The notes: generated from the letters alone by a model not told the origin. A DNA stretch of 60,626 nt from Sporolactobacillus mangiferae (GCF_023336505.1 NZ_JAMAST010000014.1:1-60626), one strand, 5' to 3'; numbered from the stretch's first letter, positions 43,905 to 53,020 are shown. A program made the numbers and translations.

Positions 43905-44228
43905 ATGGGTAACGATCAGGCCCCCTTACCCGTTCCCGGTCAGCTTGTCCGCGTGCTAAGGGGAAAAGAATCGGGTTCTTATTTTGTCATTGTGCATCTT
44001 ATTAATGAGCGTTTTGTTGAAATTGCTGACGGTGACAAAAGAAAATTTGACAATGCCAAAAAAAAGAACATTAACCATCTTGAACTTCAGTCATATATCT
44101 CTGTCGAAGTACAGAAAAGTCTGCGTGAGATTGGACGCGTGACAAATGGAAAGCTGCGTTTTGCCATCGCTCATTTTTTGGATGGAGAAATCAGTAACAA
44201 GAGGAAGGGTGAGTCAGCCGATGGCTAA
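43905..44228 (+). CDS. KOW-domain RNA-binding protein (L14e/L27e-like)
   Basis: Small basic protein in the slot between map and infA, where Bacillales encode a KOW-type ribosomal-protein-like product. It has 107 residues. A KOW-like segment [22 protein letters not shown] is at 9-30, followed by [20 protein letters not shown]. The C-terminal half is unusually long for this family (often 80-95 residues). AAGGTG is 7 nt before ATG 43905. It overlaps infA by 8 nt. Function unknown. Confidence 0.8.
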   Translation: MGNDQAPLPVPGQLVRVLRGKESGSYFVIVHLINERFVEIADGDKRKFDNAKKKNINHLELQSYISVEVQKSLREIGRVTNGKLRFAIAHFLDGEISNKRKGESADG

Positions 44229-44439
44229 GGAAGATGTCATTGAAGTTGAAGGCACCGTTATCGAACCACTGCCAAATGCAATGTTTCGTGTAGAATTGGA
44301 GAATGGTCATAAGATTTTAGCTCATGTATCGGGCAAGATCCGTATGCATTTCATTCGCATTTTGCCCGGAGACAAAGTAACGGTCGAACTGTCGCCATAT
44401 GATGTTTCTCGCGGCCGTATTACGTTCAGGCATAAATAA
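44221..44439 (+). CDS. infA: Translation initiation factor IF-1
   Basis: OB-fold protein binding the 30S A site. It has 72 residues, exactly standard. [20 protein letters not shown] and [23 protein letters not shown] are diagnostic. ATG 44221 overlaps the upstream KOW gene, which carries GGAAGGGTGAG as ribosome site. Confidence 0.98.
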   Translation: MAKEDVIEVEGTVIEPLPNAMFRVELENGHKILAHVSGKIRMHFIRILPGDKVTVELSPYDVSRGRITFRHK

Positions 44440-44470
44440 TTGCTCTGCGGTGTATAAGGAGGGTTCAATA

Positions 44471-44584
44471 ATGAAGGTAAGACCATCAGTAAAAAAGATG
44501 TGTGAAAAATGCAAGATTGTCCGCCGTAAAGGTGTTGTCATGGTGATTTGTGAAAATCCAAAGCATAAACAAAGACAAGGTTAA
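44471..44584 (+). CDS. rpmJ: 50S ribosomal protein L36 (bL36)
   Basis: It has 37 residues, standard. Zinc ligands lie in [12 protein letters not shown] and [12 protein letters not shown] (three Cys and one His). AAGGAGGG precedes ATG 44471. A longer in-frame extension overlaps infA and is rejected. Confidence 0.98.
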   Translation: MKVRPSVKKMCEKCKIVRRKGVVMVICENPKHKQRQG

Positions 44585-44603
44585 TAAGGAGGTGCTCTGA
44601 CGT

Positions 44604-44969
44604 ATGGCTCGTATTGCAGGTATCGACATTCCAAGAGAAAAACGTGTTGTTATTTCTCTGACTTATATCTACGGTATCGGTTTGGCAACGGCTAAGAAAA
44701 TTCTGGCTGAGGCCAATGTTTCCGAAGATACACGTGTCCGTGACTTGACCGAGGAAGAACAGACACGCATCCGCGAAGTCGTTGACCATTATCGTGTTGA
44801 AGGTGACCTCAGGCGTGAAGTTTCTCTGAATATTAAAAGACTTATTGAAATCGGTTCGTATCGAGGCATCCGCCACCGCAGAGGTCTGCCGGTTCGCGGA
44901 CAAAACACGAAAAACAATTCACGTACACGCAAGGGTCCTAAGCGTACCATTGCTGGCAAAAAGAAATAA
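44604..44969 (+). CDS. rpsM: 30S ribosomal protein S13 (uS13)
   Basis: Head protein bridging to L5 and tRNA. It has 121 residues. [18 protein letters not shown] and the basic C-terminal tail [15 protein letters not shown] are standard. AAGGAGGTG precedes the ATG. Confidence 0.98.
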   Translation: MARIAGIDIPREKRVVISLTYIYGIGLATAKKILAEANVSEDTRVRDLTEEEQTRIREVVDHYRVEGDLRREVSLNIKRLIEIGSYRGIRHRRGLPVRGQNTKNNSRTRKGPKRTIAGKKK

Positions 44970-44991
44970 GTAAAGGAGGGTTAAAACATTT

Positions 44992-45384
44992 ATGGCAAAA
45001 GCACAACAACGTACACGCAAACGTCGGGTAAAAAGAAATGTTGAGAACGGGGTGGCTCATATCCGTTCCACTTTTAACAACACGATCGTAACGATTACAG
45101 ATCCGCACGGAAATGCGATTTCATGGGCAAGCGCAGGCGGTCTTGGTTTCAAGGGATCCAGAAAATCAACGCCGTTCGCAGCGCAGACAGCAGCGGAAGC
45201 TGCCGGCAAGAATGCGCTTGACAGCGGAATGAAAACTGTTGAAGTATCCGTTAAAGGACCAGGCGCCGGACGTGAAGCAGCAATCCGTGCTCTTCAGGCT
45301 GTCGGTCTTGAAGTGACCGCCATTCGTGACGTCACTCCAATTCCGCATAATGGCTGCCGTCCTCCGAAACGTCGCCGCGTTTGA
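44992..45384 (+). CDS. rpsK: 30S ribosomal protein S11 (uS11)
   Basis: Platform protein lining the mRNA exit. It has 130 residues. [20 protein letters not shown] and the C-terminal [18 protein letters not shown] are conserved. AAAGGAGGG lies about 10 nt before the ATG. Confidence 0.98.
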   Translation: MAKAQQRTRKRRVKRNVENGVAHIRSTFNNTIVTITDPHGNAISWASAGGLGFKGSRKSTPFAAQTAAEAAGKNALDSGMKTVEVSVKGPGAGREAAIRALQAVGLEVTAIRDVTPIPHNGCRPPKRRRV

Positions 45385-45526
45385 TTGTATAGCTCGCTAT
45401 TAATCTGTTAATAATGCAACTATGACTAAACGTGTATTACCAAAAAATGAGAAGCACGCCGCGGCCCGAAACTTGGGAGCGCGCGCTGACCAAAGTATCG
45501 ACGTTTTGAAGGAGGGTTTATATCTG

Positions 45527-46471
45527 ATGATTGAGATCGAAAAGCCAAAGATCGACACAGTTGAAATAGCCGAAGACGGAAGCTATGGAAAGTTTGTTGT
45601 CGAACCGCTCGAACGTGGATACGGCACGACCCTGGGTAATTCTTTACGTCGTATTTTACTCTCATCCCTCCCAGGCGCGGCTGTAACAACGGTACAGTTT
45701 GATACTGTACTTCATGAATTCTCTACTATTGAAGGCGTTGTCGAAGATGTAACGGCGATTATACTGAATATCAAGAAGCTTTGTCTGAAGCTGTATTCAG
45801 ATGAAGAAAAAACATTGGAAATCGATCTTCAGCGGCCGGGGAAAGTCACAGCGGCTGACATTATCCACGACAGCGACGTAGAAATTCTGAATCCGGAATT
45901 GGAAATCGCGACACTGGATGAGGGCGCACATTTCCATGTAAGAATGATTGCTAAAAAAGGACGCGGTTATGTTCCTGCAGAGGGAAACAAATCCGAAGAT
46001 CTTCCGATTGCTGTCATTCCGATTGATTCCATTTATACGCCGATTACACGTGTCAACTATCAAGTCGAGAAAACCAGAGTCGGTCAGGTGGCCAATTATG
46101 ACAAACTGACACTTGACGTCTGGACGGACGGAAGTATCCGCCCCGAAGAAGCAATTGCATTAGGCGCTAAAATTCTGACCGAGCACTTGAATATCTTCGT
46201 CGGACTGACGGATCAGGCGCAACAAGCCGAGATCATGATCGAAAAAGAAGAAGATAAGAAAGAAAAAGTGCTTGAGATGACAATTGAAGAACTTGATCTG
46301 TCCGTGCGTTCTTACAATTGTCTGAAACGTGCAGGGATCAATACCGTTCAGGAACTGACCCAGAAGAGTGAAGAAGACATGATGAAGGTTCGGAATCTTG
46401 GCCGTAAATCGCTTGAAGAGGTTGAAGAGAAGCTGCATGATCTTGGTCTTGGGCTGAGAGTTGAAGAGTAA
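45527..46471 (+). CDS. rpoA: DNA-directed RNA polymerase subunit alpha
   Basis: Assembly platform of the core enzyme. It has 314 residues, identical in length to B. subtilis. The N-terminal domain starts MIEIEKPKI and has [20 protein letters not shown]; the C-terminal domain (about 245-314) has [22 protein letters not shown] 45527 follows GAAGGAGGG; a 35-residue upstream extension is open but has no family support. The rpsK-rpoA spacer is 142 nt. Confidence 0.98.
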   Translation: MIEIEKPKIDTVEIAEDGSYGKFVVEPLERGYGTTLGNSLRRILLSSLPGAAVTTVQFDTVLHEFSTIEGVVEDVTAIILNIKKLCLKLYSDEEKTLEIDLQRPGKVTAADIIHDSDVEILNPELEIATLDEGAHFHVRMIAKKGRGYVPAEGNKSEDLPIAVIPIDSIYTPITRVNYQVEKTRVGQVANYDKLTLDVWTDGSIRPEEAIALGAKILTEHLNIFVGLTDQAQQAEIMIEKEEDKKEKVLEMTIEELDLSVRSYNCLKRAGINTVQELTQKSEEDMMKVRNLGRKSLEEVEEKLHDLGLGLRVEE

Positions 46472-46494
46472 CCCATAGCATACTCGTGATTATT

Positions 46495-46518
46495 TTTCTT
46501 TTTTGCGCAAAAAAGAAA
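46495..46518. repeat. Perfect 24-bp palindrome in the rpoA-rplQ spacer
   Basis: TTTCTTTTTTGC is followed directly by its reverse complement GCAAAAAAGAAA, with no loop bases. It lies 24 nt after the rpoA stop and 36 nt before rplQ. The AU-rich arms around GCGC could form a weak hairpin in RNA; there is no following T-run. Confidence 0.6.
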
Positions 46519-46554
46519 GATTTGAAGAAATGAATAAAGAGGGGGTATAAATAA

Positions 46555-46920
46555 ATGGCATATGCAAAGTTAGGCCGGGATTCAGCTGCGAGGAAAGCAC
46601 TGTTCCGCGATTTAGCGACCGACTTGATTATTAACGAACGTATTCAGACAACGCATTCCAAAGCTAAGGCGCTTCGGCCGATCGTTGAAAAGATGATTAC
46701 GCTGGCAAAACGCGGTGATCTGCACGCACGTCGTCAGGCTGCAGCTTTTATCCGTAATGAAGTCGCTGATCAGGAAGCGGGCCAGAATGCGGTACAGAAG
46801 CTGTTCGACGATGTTGCAAAGCGCTATGCAGAGCGTCAGGGCGGATATACACGTGTTCTGAAAGTAGGTCCGCGCAAAGGTGACGGTGCCGAATTAGCAA
46901 TCATTGAGCTGGTTAAATAA
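46555..46920 (+). CDS. rplQ: 50S ribosomal protein L17 (bL17)
   Basis: Exit-site protein, last of the alpha operon. It has 121 residues. [22 protein letters not shown] and the C-terminal [25 protein letters not shown] are standard. AGAGGGGG precedes the ATG. A terminator follows. Confidence 0.98.
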   Translation: MAYAKLGRDSAARKALFRDLATDLIINERIQTTHSKAKALRPIVEKMITLAKRGDLHARRQAAAFIRNEVADQEAGQNAVQKLFDDVAKRYAERQGGYTRVLKVGPRKGDGAELAIIELVK

Positions 46921-46938
46921 GAATCAGTTAATTACGAG

Positions 46939-46982
46939 AGGCAGAAGCCGGGTTCCGATGAGCTTGGATTTCTGCCTTTTTT
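46939..46982 (+). terminator. Terminator of the S10-spc-alpha transcript
   Basis: AGGCAGAA (46939-46946) and TTCTGCCT (46970-46977) pair, with partial pairing inside (GCC/GG), and TTTTTT follows. Confidence 0.8.
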
Positions 46983-47019
46983 CTATACAGTACAGTGAAG
47001 GATCAGGCGAGTAATCACT

Positions 47020-47048
47020 TTGATGCACAGCGGTAAATCGTATATAAT
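47020..47048 (+). promoter_or_regulatory. ecfA1A2T promoter
   Basis: TTGATG (47020-47025) and perfect TATAAT (47043-47048), 17-nt spacer. It is followed by an untranslated leader of about 265 nt (47055-47319). I recognise no riboswitch, T-box or reading frame in that leader. Confidence 0.75.
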
Positions 47049-47319
47049 GCATCATATGAAAAAAGTTCAGTCAAGATGAGCAGTGTCTCATTCCCTTTCT
47101 TTATACTGTAAACCGGTTCGCATTTAAGGACGGTGTCAAGGCGCGAGTCAGTAGTCTTACGCTCAAGTGCAGGTAGAACTTTTGCCAAGAGTCCGCGAAG
47201 AGGTGAAGTACCACTGCTATCTGTAATCTGAAGCTGGATAACAAATAGTTGCGCTTAAGCACGCCAGATCTGCTTTTGTAGAGAAGAAATGGAAGAGAGA
47301 CAGGTTTGAGAGGAGCGGA

Positions 47320-48165
47320 GTGTATTTGGAGAAAATAATTGAGGTCAGCGATCTATCTTATCGCTACTCTGAAGAACATCCTTATGTATTAAAAAACATT
47401 CACTTCAATGTCATGAAGGGCGAATGGCTGTCCATTGTCGGCCATAATGGTTCGGGGAAATCGACTCTGGCAAAGTGCCTGAACGGATTGATTCAGCCGC
47501 AGAAGGGAACCGTCCATGTCGGTGGTTATTTAACTTCTGATGAAGCGCATATTTGGGAAATCCGCCGTCTGGTCGGCATGGTTTTTCAAAATCCTGACAA
47601 CCAATTTGTCGGAGCCACAGTCCGGGATGACGTGGCATTTGGCATGGAAAATCACGGAGTGCCGCGGGATGTTATGATTCAGCGTCTTTCAGAGGCATTG
47701 CGTCTTGTGAAAATGGATGGTTTCGCAGCGCGTGAGCCGCATCGCCTTTCCGGCGGACAGAAGCAGCGCGTGGCAATTGCCGGCATTGTTGCCCTGCAAC
47801 CGATGATTATTATTCTGGATGAAGCGACCTCCATGCTTGATCCAGAAGGAAGAAAGGAAATAATCCGCACCGTCCGGACGCTACATAAAGAGCGTGGATT
47901 AACTGTTATTTCGATCACGCATGATCTTGAAGAGGCCATTCACTCTGATCGGCTGCTGGTCATGAGCGATGGACAACTGATTCGTGAAGGCGCTCCTCGT
48001 GAACTCTTTAAATCTACGGAATTGCTTCGGAAAGTCGGGCTGGATTTGCCTTTTGCCATTAAAATGCGTCAGGCGTTGCAGAAGAAGGGAATTTCACTTT
48101 CAGATAACGCGCTATTTCAGGAAGAGTTGGTGGATGAGCTATGGACATTACATTCGAGCATGTAA
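47320..48165 (+). CDS. ecfA1: Energy-coupling factor transporter ATPase EcfA1
   Basis: One of two ABC ATPases of the shared ECF vitamin-uptake module. It has 281 residues. Walker A is GHNGSGKST, Q-loop MVFQNPDNQFVG, signature LSGGQKQR, Walker B IIILDEATSMLD. The C-terminal EcfA-specific extension is complete. Start GTG 47320 is close (4 nt) to AGGAG; TTG 47326 at 10 nt is a good alternative. Its last 25 nt overlap ecfA2. Confidence 0.95.
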   Translation: MYLEKIIEVSDLSYRYSEEHPYVLKNIHFNVMKGEWLSIVGHNGSGKSTLAKCLNGLIQPQKGTVHVGGYLTSDEAHIWEIRRLVGMVFQNPDNQFVGATVRDDVAFGMENHGVPRDVMIQRLSEALRLVKMDGFAAREPHRLSGGQKQRVAIAGIVALQPMIIILDEATSMLDPEGRKEIIRTVRTLHKERGLTVISITHDLEEAIHSDRLLVMSDGQLIREGAPRELFKSTELLRKVGLDLPFAIKMRQALQKKGISLSDNALFQEELVDELWTLHSSM

Positions 48166-49013
48166 CACACATATATGGTCAAAAAACACCTTTTGAAAAG
48201 CTTGCTCTTGATGATGTCAGTCTCCACATTCCTTCCGGATCCTTTACCTCAGTGATCGGACATACTGGATCGGGAAAATCGACATTGGTTCAGCATATAA
48301 ACGGTCTGCTGAAGCCAAGCAAGGGGAAAATAACCGCCGGCGATGTCGTGATTCGCGCGAATGAAAAGAAACAGAGTCTTAAAAAACTCCGGGAGAAGGT
48401 CGGCTTTGTTTTTCAGTATCCGGAGCATCAGCTATTTGAAGAGTCGATCATCAAAGATGTGTGCTTTGGACCGATGAATTTCGGTGTTTCAGACTCGGAA
48501 GCAACGAAACGGGCGGAAGAAAGTCTGAATCTGGTTGGTATCCCGGCCTCCTACTGGCATCGTTCTCCGTTCGATCTCAGCGGCGGTCAGATGCGTCGCG
48601 TTGCGATTGCCGGTGTTCTTGCGGCACGTCCTCAGGCAATCATTCTGGATGAACCGACAGCAGGTCTTGATCCGAAAGGACGGCAGGAAATGCTTGATTT
48701 GTTTGCCGAGCTGCATAAACGCCTGTCAATGACGGTTATTATGGTTACGCACAATATGAGTGATGCCGCAATTTATTCAGATCAAGTGATCGTGATGAAT
48801 GATGGAAAGCCGCTCATGATCGGACCTCCGGAACACGTATTTCTGCAAACGGAACAGCTGCGCCGGGTCGGACTGGAGAGCCCGGAGACCATGCTGTTTT
48901 TGGACAAGGTCATGGCTAAGGCGAGAAAGAAAGAACGGATTCCCGCATTCACGATTGATCAGACGGCCGATGTGGTCATTCAGATTTTGAATGGGGTGAA
49001 GAATCATGTTTAA
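48141..49013 (+). CDS. ecfA2: Energy-coupling factor transporter ATPase EcfA2
   Basis: Second ATPase of the ECF module, forming a heterodimer with EcfA1. It has 290 residues. Walker A is GHTGSGKST, Q-loop FVFQYPEHQLFE, signature LSGGQMRR, Walker B AIILDEPTAGLD. ATG 48141 lies inside the end of ecfA1 (25-nt overlap); the product matches EcfA2 from its first residue MDITFEHVTH. It overlaps ecfT by 8 nt. Confidence 0.97.
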   Translation: MDITFEHVTHIYGQKTPFEKLALDDVSLHIPSGSFTSVIGHTGSGKSTLVQHINGLLKPSKGKITAGDVVIRANEKKQSLKKLREKVGFVFQYPEHQLFEESIIKDVCFGPMNFGVSDSEATKRAEESLNLVGIPASYWHRSPFDLSGGQMRRVAIAGVLAARPQAIILDEPTAGLDPKGRQEMLDLFAELHKRLSMTVIMVTHNMSDAAIYSDQVIVMNDGKPLMIGPPEHVFLQTEQLRRVGLESPETMLFLDKVMAKARKKERIPAFTIDQTADVVIQILNGVKNHV

Positions 49014-49800
49014 TCTCGTGATCGGTCAATATGTACCGAGTGATTCATACGTTCACCGTCTTGATCCGCGTTCCAAACTGATCGGCGTTTTTTTATTCGT
49101 AGTGATCGTTTTTCTTGCTGATAACTGGCTGACGAACGGGTTGATGGTGCTGTTCTGCTTCACCGGCATCCTGCTTTCGAGAATGCGTTTTTCATTTATT
49201 TACAAGGGGCTTCGCTCCGTTTTTATTATTGTTTTCATCACTTTTCTATTGAACTTATTTCTCGCGTCGGGCGGGGATACGCTGTTTCAGTGGGGATGGC
49301 TTCGTGTTACGTCAGGAGGATTGATGCAATCCATTTTTATTTCAATCCGTATACTTGTTATCATTGTTGTAACAACCCTGCTGACTCTGACGACATCGCC
49401 AATCGAAATTACGGACGGGATGGAGAGCCTGCTCAATCCCTTGAAAAAAGTGAGACTGCCTGTACATGAGTTTGCACTGATGATGTCGATCTCGCTCCGT
49501 TTCATTCCGACACTGCTCGAAGAAACGGAAAAAATTATCAAAGCTCAGGCGGCGAGAGGCTCTGACTTTACAACCGGATCTTTAAAAAGCCGGATAAAAG
49601 CACTTGTCCCGCTCCTTGTGCCACTGTTTGTCGGTGCGTTCAAAAGAGCGGAAGATCTGGCGATGGCAATGGAGGCAAGGGGTTATCACGGTGATGCCGG
49701 GCGCACCAAGCTGCATCAGCTGAACTGGAGCTGGCGCGATACGATGCTGCTTACGGCAATTCTACTGCTCACCGTCCTTCTGATACTGACAAGAAATTGA
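49006..49800 (+). CDS. ecfT: Energy-coupling factor transporter transmembrane protein EcfT
   Basis: Membrane scaffold linking EcfA1A2 to exchangeable S-components. It has 264 residues with about five to six hydrophobic spans. The two Ala-Arg-Gly coupling motifs are visible as QAARGSDF and MEARGYHG. No S-component gene is next to it, so this is a group II module serving subunits encoded elsewhere. Confidence 0.96.
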   Translation: MFNLVIGQYVPSDSYVHRLDPRSKLIGVFLFVVIVFLADNWLTNGLMVLFCFTGILLSRMRFSFIYKGLRSVFIIVFITFLLNLFLASGGDTLFQWGWLRVTSGGLMQSIFISIRILVIIVVTTLLTLTTSPIEITDGMESLLNPLKKVRLPVHEFALMMSISLRFIPTLLEETEKIIKAQAARGSDFTTGSLKSRIKALVPLLVPLFVGAFKRAEDLAMAMEARGYHGDAGRTKLHQLNWSWRDTMLLTAILLLTVLLILTRN

Positions 49801-49814
49801 TTTTAGGTGGAATC

Positions 49815-50555
49815 ATGACAAAAATCAAATGTACGGTTGCTTATGATGGTACACAGTTCCACGGTTACCAGGTACAGCCGGGAAAACGCACAGTACAGAG
49901 AGAGATAGAAAAGGTGCTTACCCGTATGCATCATGGCCGGACGGTAAAAATCGTCGCGTCAGGGAGAACCGATGCCGGTGTTCATGCACTTGGACAGGTA
50001 TTTCATTTTGAGACGATGCTCAATATTCCTGAAGAACGTTGGGCCATGGCACTGAACAGCATGCTGCCAGATGATATTCATATTTGGCGATCGGAATTCG
50101 TTTCCGATCAGTTTCACGCTCGTTATGATGTGAAGAAAAAAGAGTATCGCTATCGGCTTCTGACGCGTCCTGAACCGGATTTGTTTCGTCGCACCTATAC
50201 GATGCATGTTGCGCAGCCACTCGATCTGGCAGCGATGAATCAGGCGGCCGCAGCCGTTGTCGGTACGCATGATTTTTCCTGTTTTTGTGCAGCGAATACG
50301 AATGTCAAAGATAAAGTGCGAACCGTTTACCATATATCGATCAGCAAGGCAGATAATGATGAAACCGTTATTCGGATCATCGGCAGCGGTTTTTTGTATC
50401 AAATGGTTCGGATTATTACCGGCACATTGCTTGATATTGGTATGCATAAACTGGAACCGGACCGGATGGCCGGCATCATTGAAGGCGGTGACCGCCAGAA
50501 CGCTTCGGCAACCGCACCGCCGCATGGACTGACGCTTTGGCAGGTGACCTATTGA
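49815..50555 (+). CDS. truA: tRNA pseudouridine synthase A
   Basis: Makes pseudouridine at positions 38-40 of tRNA anticodon arms. It has 246 residues. The catalytic aspartate is Asp53 in SGRTDAGVHA; the N-terminal VAYDGTQFHGYQ is the family mark. ATG 49815 follows TAGGTGG; the longer frame from 49797 is not favoured. It is closely linked to ecfT. Confidence 0.97.
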   Translation: MTKIKCTVAYDGTQFHGYQVQPGKRTVQREIEKVLTRMHHGRTVKIVASGRTDAGVHALGQVFHFETMLNIPEERWAMALNSMLPDDIHIWRSEFVSDQFHARYDVKKKEYRYRLLTRPEPDLFRRTYTMHVAQPLDLAAMNQAAAAVVGTHDFSCFCAANTNVKDKVRTVYHISISKADNDETVIRIIGSGFLYQMVRIITGTLLDIGMHKLEPDRMAGIIEGGDRQNASATAPPHGLTLWQVTY

Positions 50556-50591
50556 AAAACACGGTAACCCGCAATAAATATGTGTAACGGC

Positions 50592-50618
50592 TTGACATTG
50601 GCCAAAGGGTGTTATAAT
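50592..50618 (+). promoter_or_regulatory. rplM-rpsI promoter
   Basis: Perfect TTGACA (50592-50597) lies upstream of perfect TATAAT (50613-50618), but the spacer is only 15 nt. TAATAT at 50615-50620 would give 17 nt. One of these AT-rich hexamers is likely the -10. Confidence 0.6.
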
Positions 50619-50639
50619 ATATACTTCGGCATTTCTAAT

Positions 50640-50765
50640 TTGACCACTATTAGCCCCAAAGATATTGGTTCAAAATAGATGAAGTGAAACGGTGAGGGCG
50701 TTTGTTTTTGGCGCTCAGCTCGGTGCGGTTGTGGGTCGCAGCGGGCCATGCAATGAACGATTGAT
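50640..50765 (+). ncRNA. Possible L13 leader
   Basis: The leader of about 160 nt before rplM contains an imperfect hairpin around 50694-50720 (GGTGAGGGC against GGCGCTCAG). Firmicute rplM-rpsI operons often carry an autoregulatory L13 leader. The assignment rests on position and this hairpin only. Confidence 0.3.
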
Positions 50766-50787
50766 TTGTTTAGAGGAGGAAATAATT

Positions 50788-51225
50788 GTGCGTACAACTT
50801 ATATGGCAAACAGTGCTACAGTTGAGCATAGATGGCTCGTTGTCGATGCCGAAGGTCAGACACTTGGCCGTCTGGCAAGCGAAGTAGCGGCTATTCTGCG
50901 CGGTAAAAATAAACCGACATTTACACCACACGTTGATTGTGGCGACCATGTCATCATTATTAACGCAAACAAGATTGAACTGACCGGCAAGAAATTGCTG
51001 ACGAAAAAATATATTCACCATTCCGGATTCCCGGGTGGTATTAAGGCCCGCTCCGCACAGGAAATGCGAGCGACGCGCGCACGCGCCATGCTGGAACGGA
51101 CAATCAAGGGCATGCTTCCGCACAACAGTCTTGGACGTAAAATGTTTGCGAAACTTCATGTTTACGAAGGCGCGCAGCATCCGCATGCTGCACAAAAACC
51201 GGAAGCTTACACGCTTCGCGGATGA
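50788..51225 (+). CDS. rplM: 50S ribosomal protein L13 (uL13)
   Basis: Early 50S assembly protein. It has 145 residues. [21 protein letters not shown] and the C-terminal [18 protein letters not shown] are standard. GTG 50788 follows AGAGGAGG and yields [13 protein letters not shown], matching B. subtilis; the longer frame from 50692 is part of the leader. Confidence 0.97.
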   Translation: MRTTYMANSATVEHRWLVVDAEGQTLGRLASEVAAILRGKNKPTFTPHVDCGDHVIIINANKIELTGKKLLTKKYIHHSGFPGGIKARSAQEMRATRARAMLERTIKGMLPHNSLGRKMFAKLHVYEGAQHPHAAQKPEAYTLRG

Positions 51226-51245
51226 TCAGGGAGGGAAAATAAATT

Positions 51246-51638
51246 ATGGCACAAGTTCAATATTACGGCACCGGACGCCGTAAAAGTTCTGTCGCTCGTG
51301 TACGTCTTGTACCGGGTGAAGGCAATGTAACAATTAACGGCCGTAGTGCTGATGAATATTTCAATCTCGAAACGCTGCGTACCATTCTGAAGCAGCCGCT
51401 CGTTGCAACGGAAACAGAAGGCAGATATGATGTTCTGGTTAATGTTGAAGGTGGCGGTTTTACCGGTCAGGCAGGCGCGATCCGTCACGGCGTTGCCCGT
51501 GCGCTTCTGGAAGCTGATCCGGAATATCGCGCGGTTCTGAAGAAAGCGGGATTCCTGACACGTGACCCAAGAATGAAAGAACGTAAGAAATACGGACTCA
51601 AAGGCGCACGTCGCGCACCGCAGTTCTCAAAACGTTAA
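51246..51638 (+). CDS. rpsI: 30S ribosomal protein S9 (uS9)
   Basis: Its C-terminal tail touches P-site tRNA. It has 130 residues. [19 protein letters not shown] and the terminal RRAPQFSKR are intact. GGGAGGG precedes the ATG. Co-transcribed with rplM. Confidence 0.98.
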   Translation: MAQVQYYGTGRRKSSVARVRLVPGEGNVTINGRSADEYFNLETLRTILKQPLVATETEGRYDVLVNVEGGGFTGQAGAIRHGVARALLEADPEYRAVLKKAGFLTRDPRMKERKKYGLKGARRAPQFSKR

Positions 51639-51707
51639 TCGACTTGCTGATATATCGTCAAGTTGGTTCAAATTAATTATTAATAGTACAAAGCATTTAA
51701 CATATTT

Positions 51708-51738
51708 AAAGCATTGGCATTTTGCCGATGCTTTTTTT
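51708..51738 (+). terminator. Terminator of rplM-rpsI
   Basis: AAAGCATTGGC (51708-51718) and GCCGATGCTTT (51724-51734) form an 11-bp stem with one T-G wobble, then seven T. The remaining 200 nt to 51939 hold nothing I can identify; this is the boundary to a minus-strand block. Confidence 0.88.
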
Positions 51739-51939
51739 CTGGTATTCATTCCAGATCGTGATTTTGTGTCATTTGAATATTTATGCGCTCTGAGCGGTTT
51801 GAAATACAGACCATCTAAGATCCGCGGGATATTGCTGGCACGCATCAATTGGAACAGTCACGCAAGAAGGCATGCACTTTGCCGCGGCTCAGAAAAATAT
51901 TAAATTTCAACATGATTTTGAATTAAAAAACTCCTTACG

Positions 51940-52509
51940 TTATTTTTCTTTAAACATTGAATACTTTCGATAAGCTTTATAGAAACTGCCTGCAAAAAAA
52001 ACAACCATAAAGGCGGGAAGTGACCTCAAAAGGGCAAATGGCGTTTCAAATAAAAATGCTTTCCAAAATAATGAACCTTTCATACTCCAGAGACCTTCGG
52101 TTAAATATAAGCCTGAATCCTTGTAAAGCATATAAGAAAAAGCCAATAACGGTATTCCTAAACCAAATGAGTAACTCATCAGTCTTTTATAATAACTACT
52201 CTGTGACTGGCGATCAGAGAAGATTTCATTTCGACCATCATCTTCTTTTTGCCAATGTTGAATGCCCCCAAGCCGGGAGCCCTTTATATAAATCCAACCA
52301 AAGTCTTCATATACTCCTTTGTAATCCCTGAACTTTTTCTTTGATAAATAATCCTGATAATCCAGCCGTATCACATACCGTTTATCGGTTTTTTCGAACG
52401 TGTACATTCCTAATCCACTAATATCTGTACAGCGGTAACCCTTTTGTAATTGCGCGTTCAACCATTGCTCCTCTTTTTCAATATCAAAGAAGATCTTAAA
52501 TTTTTTCAT
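51940..52509 (-). CDS. DUF2812 domain membrane protein
   Basis: It has 189 residues. The N-terminal soluble part (MKKFKIFFDIEKEEQWLNAQ ... GMYTFEKTD ... YVIRLDY) is the DUF2812 signature; two or three hydrophobic segments follow (about 115-180). The start at 52509 is set by GAAGGAAGGG 5 nt away; an upstream ATG at 52527 is less likely. It overlaps the PadR gene by 14 nt, so the two are one unit. DUF2812 proteins are typically paired with PadR regulators; function is unknown, perhaps as envelope-stress or antibiotic-linked membrane partner. Confidence 0.85.
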   Translation of the reverse strand: MKKFKIFFDIEKEEQWLNAQLQKGYRCTDISGLGMYTFEKTDKRYVIRLDYQDYLSKKKFRDYKGVYEDFGWIYIKGSRLGGIQHWQKEDDGRNEIFSDRQSQSSYYKRLMSYSFGLGIPLLAFSYMLYKDSGLYLTEGLWSMKGSLFWKAFLFETPFALLRSLPAFMVVFFAGSFYKAYRKYSMFKEK

Positions 52510-52813
52510 TCGATTCCCTTCCTTCATACAGGGATAAAATATGCAATAGTCTGCTTTGTTCCATTTTCAAAATGGCATTTCCTTCCGCGGTGATCATATA
52601 AACTTTTCTCCGACCTGATTGGTCCACAGGTTCAATCCAACCCTGCTTATTCAAGTTATCAATTGCACCGTATAATGTACCTGCTGCTAAAAGAACAGTC
52701 CCATTGCTCATCTTTTCTATCTTCTGCATGATGGCGTAGCCATGCAGTGGTTCGCGCAGCGCTAATAAAATATAATGCATGGTCTCAGACAACGGTAATA
52801 ATTTATGTTTCAT
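52496..52813 (-). CDS. PadR-family transcriptional regulator
   Basis: Winged-helix regulator, 105 residues, the short PadR-s2 form. LPLSETMHYILLALREPLHGYAIMQ is the PadR N-terminus, TLYGAIDNLNKQGWIE the recognition helix region, and YMITAEGNAIL the wing end. Iterated operator-like repeats lie immediately upstream (52827-52878), so autorepression is likely. The ligand is unknown. Confidence 0.93.
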   Translation of the reverse strand: MKHKLLPLSETMHYILLALREPLHGYAIMQKIEKMSNGTVLLAAGTLYGAIDNLNKQGWIEPVDQSGRRKVYMITAEGNAILKMEQSRLLHILSLYEGRESNEKI

Positions 52814-52826
52814 ATCCGCACCTTCT

Positions 52827-52878
52827 ATTCAGCTCAACTATATAGTTCAACTTAATAATAACATAATACAGTTCAACT
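52827..52878. promoter_or_regulatory. Phased 13-bp repeats at the padR promoter
   Basis: On the plus strand ATTCAGCTCAACT (52827-52839), ATATAGTTCAACT (52840-52852) and ATACAGTTCAACT (52866-52878) share xTxxAGyTCAACT. The third unit is exactly 26 bp (two periods) after the second. An 8-bp inverted pair CTATTCAG/CTGAATAG (52825-52832 and 52877-52884) brackets the array. On the minus strand TTGACT with TATGTT 17 nt on is a possible promoter inside it. Likely PadR operator. Confidence 0.7.
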
Positions 52879-52912
52879 GAATAGTCAACAACATTTCAAA
52901 AAGAGCCATAAC

Positions 52913-52948
52913 AAAAGTCGCTTTCCTTACGTAAGGAAAAGCGGCTTT
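52913..52948 (-). terminator. Terminator after the YhgE/Pip gene
   Basis: On the minus strand AAAGCCGCTTTTCCTTAC pairs with GTAAGGAAAGCGACTTT with one bulged T, then TTTTGTTATG. It separates the YhgE/Pip gene from padR. Confidence 0.7.
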
Positions 52949-53020
52949 CAAATGAATACACACAACACCTATTGATGGACAGTGTGCTTCGGAATAGGCT
53001 GTGATGGTGTTGCGGGTTGT

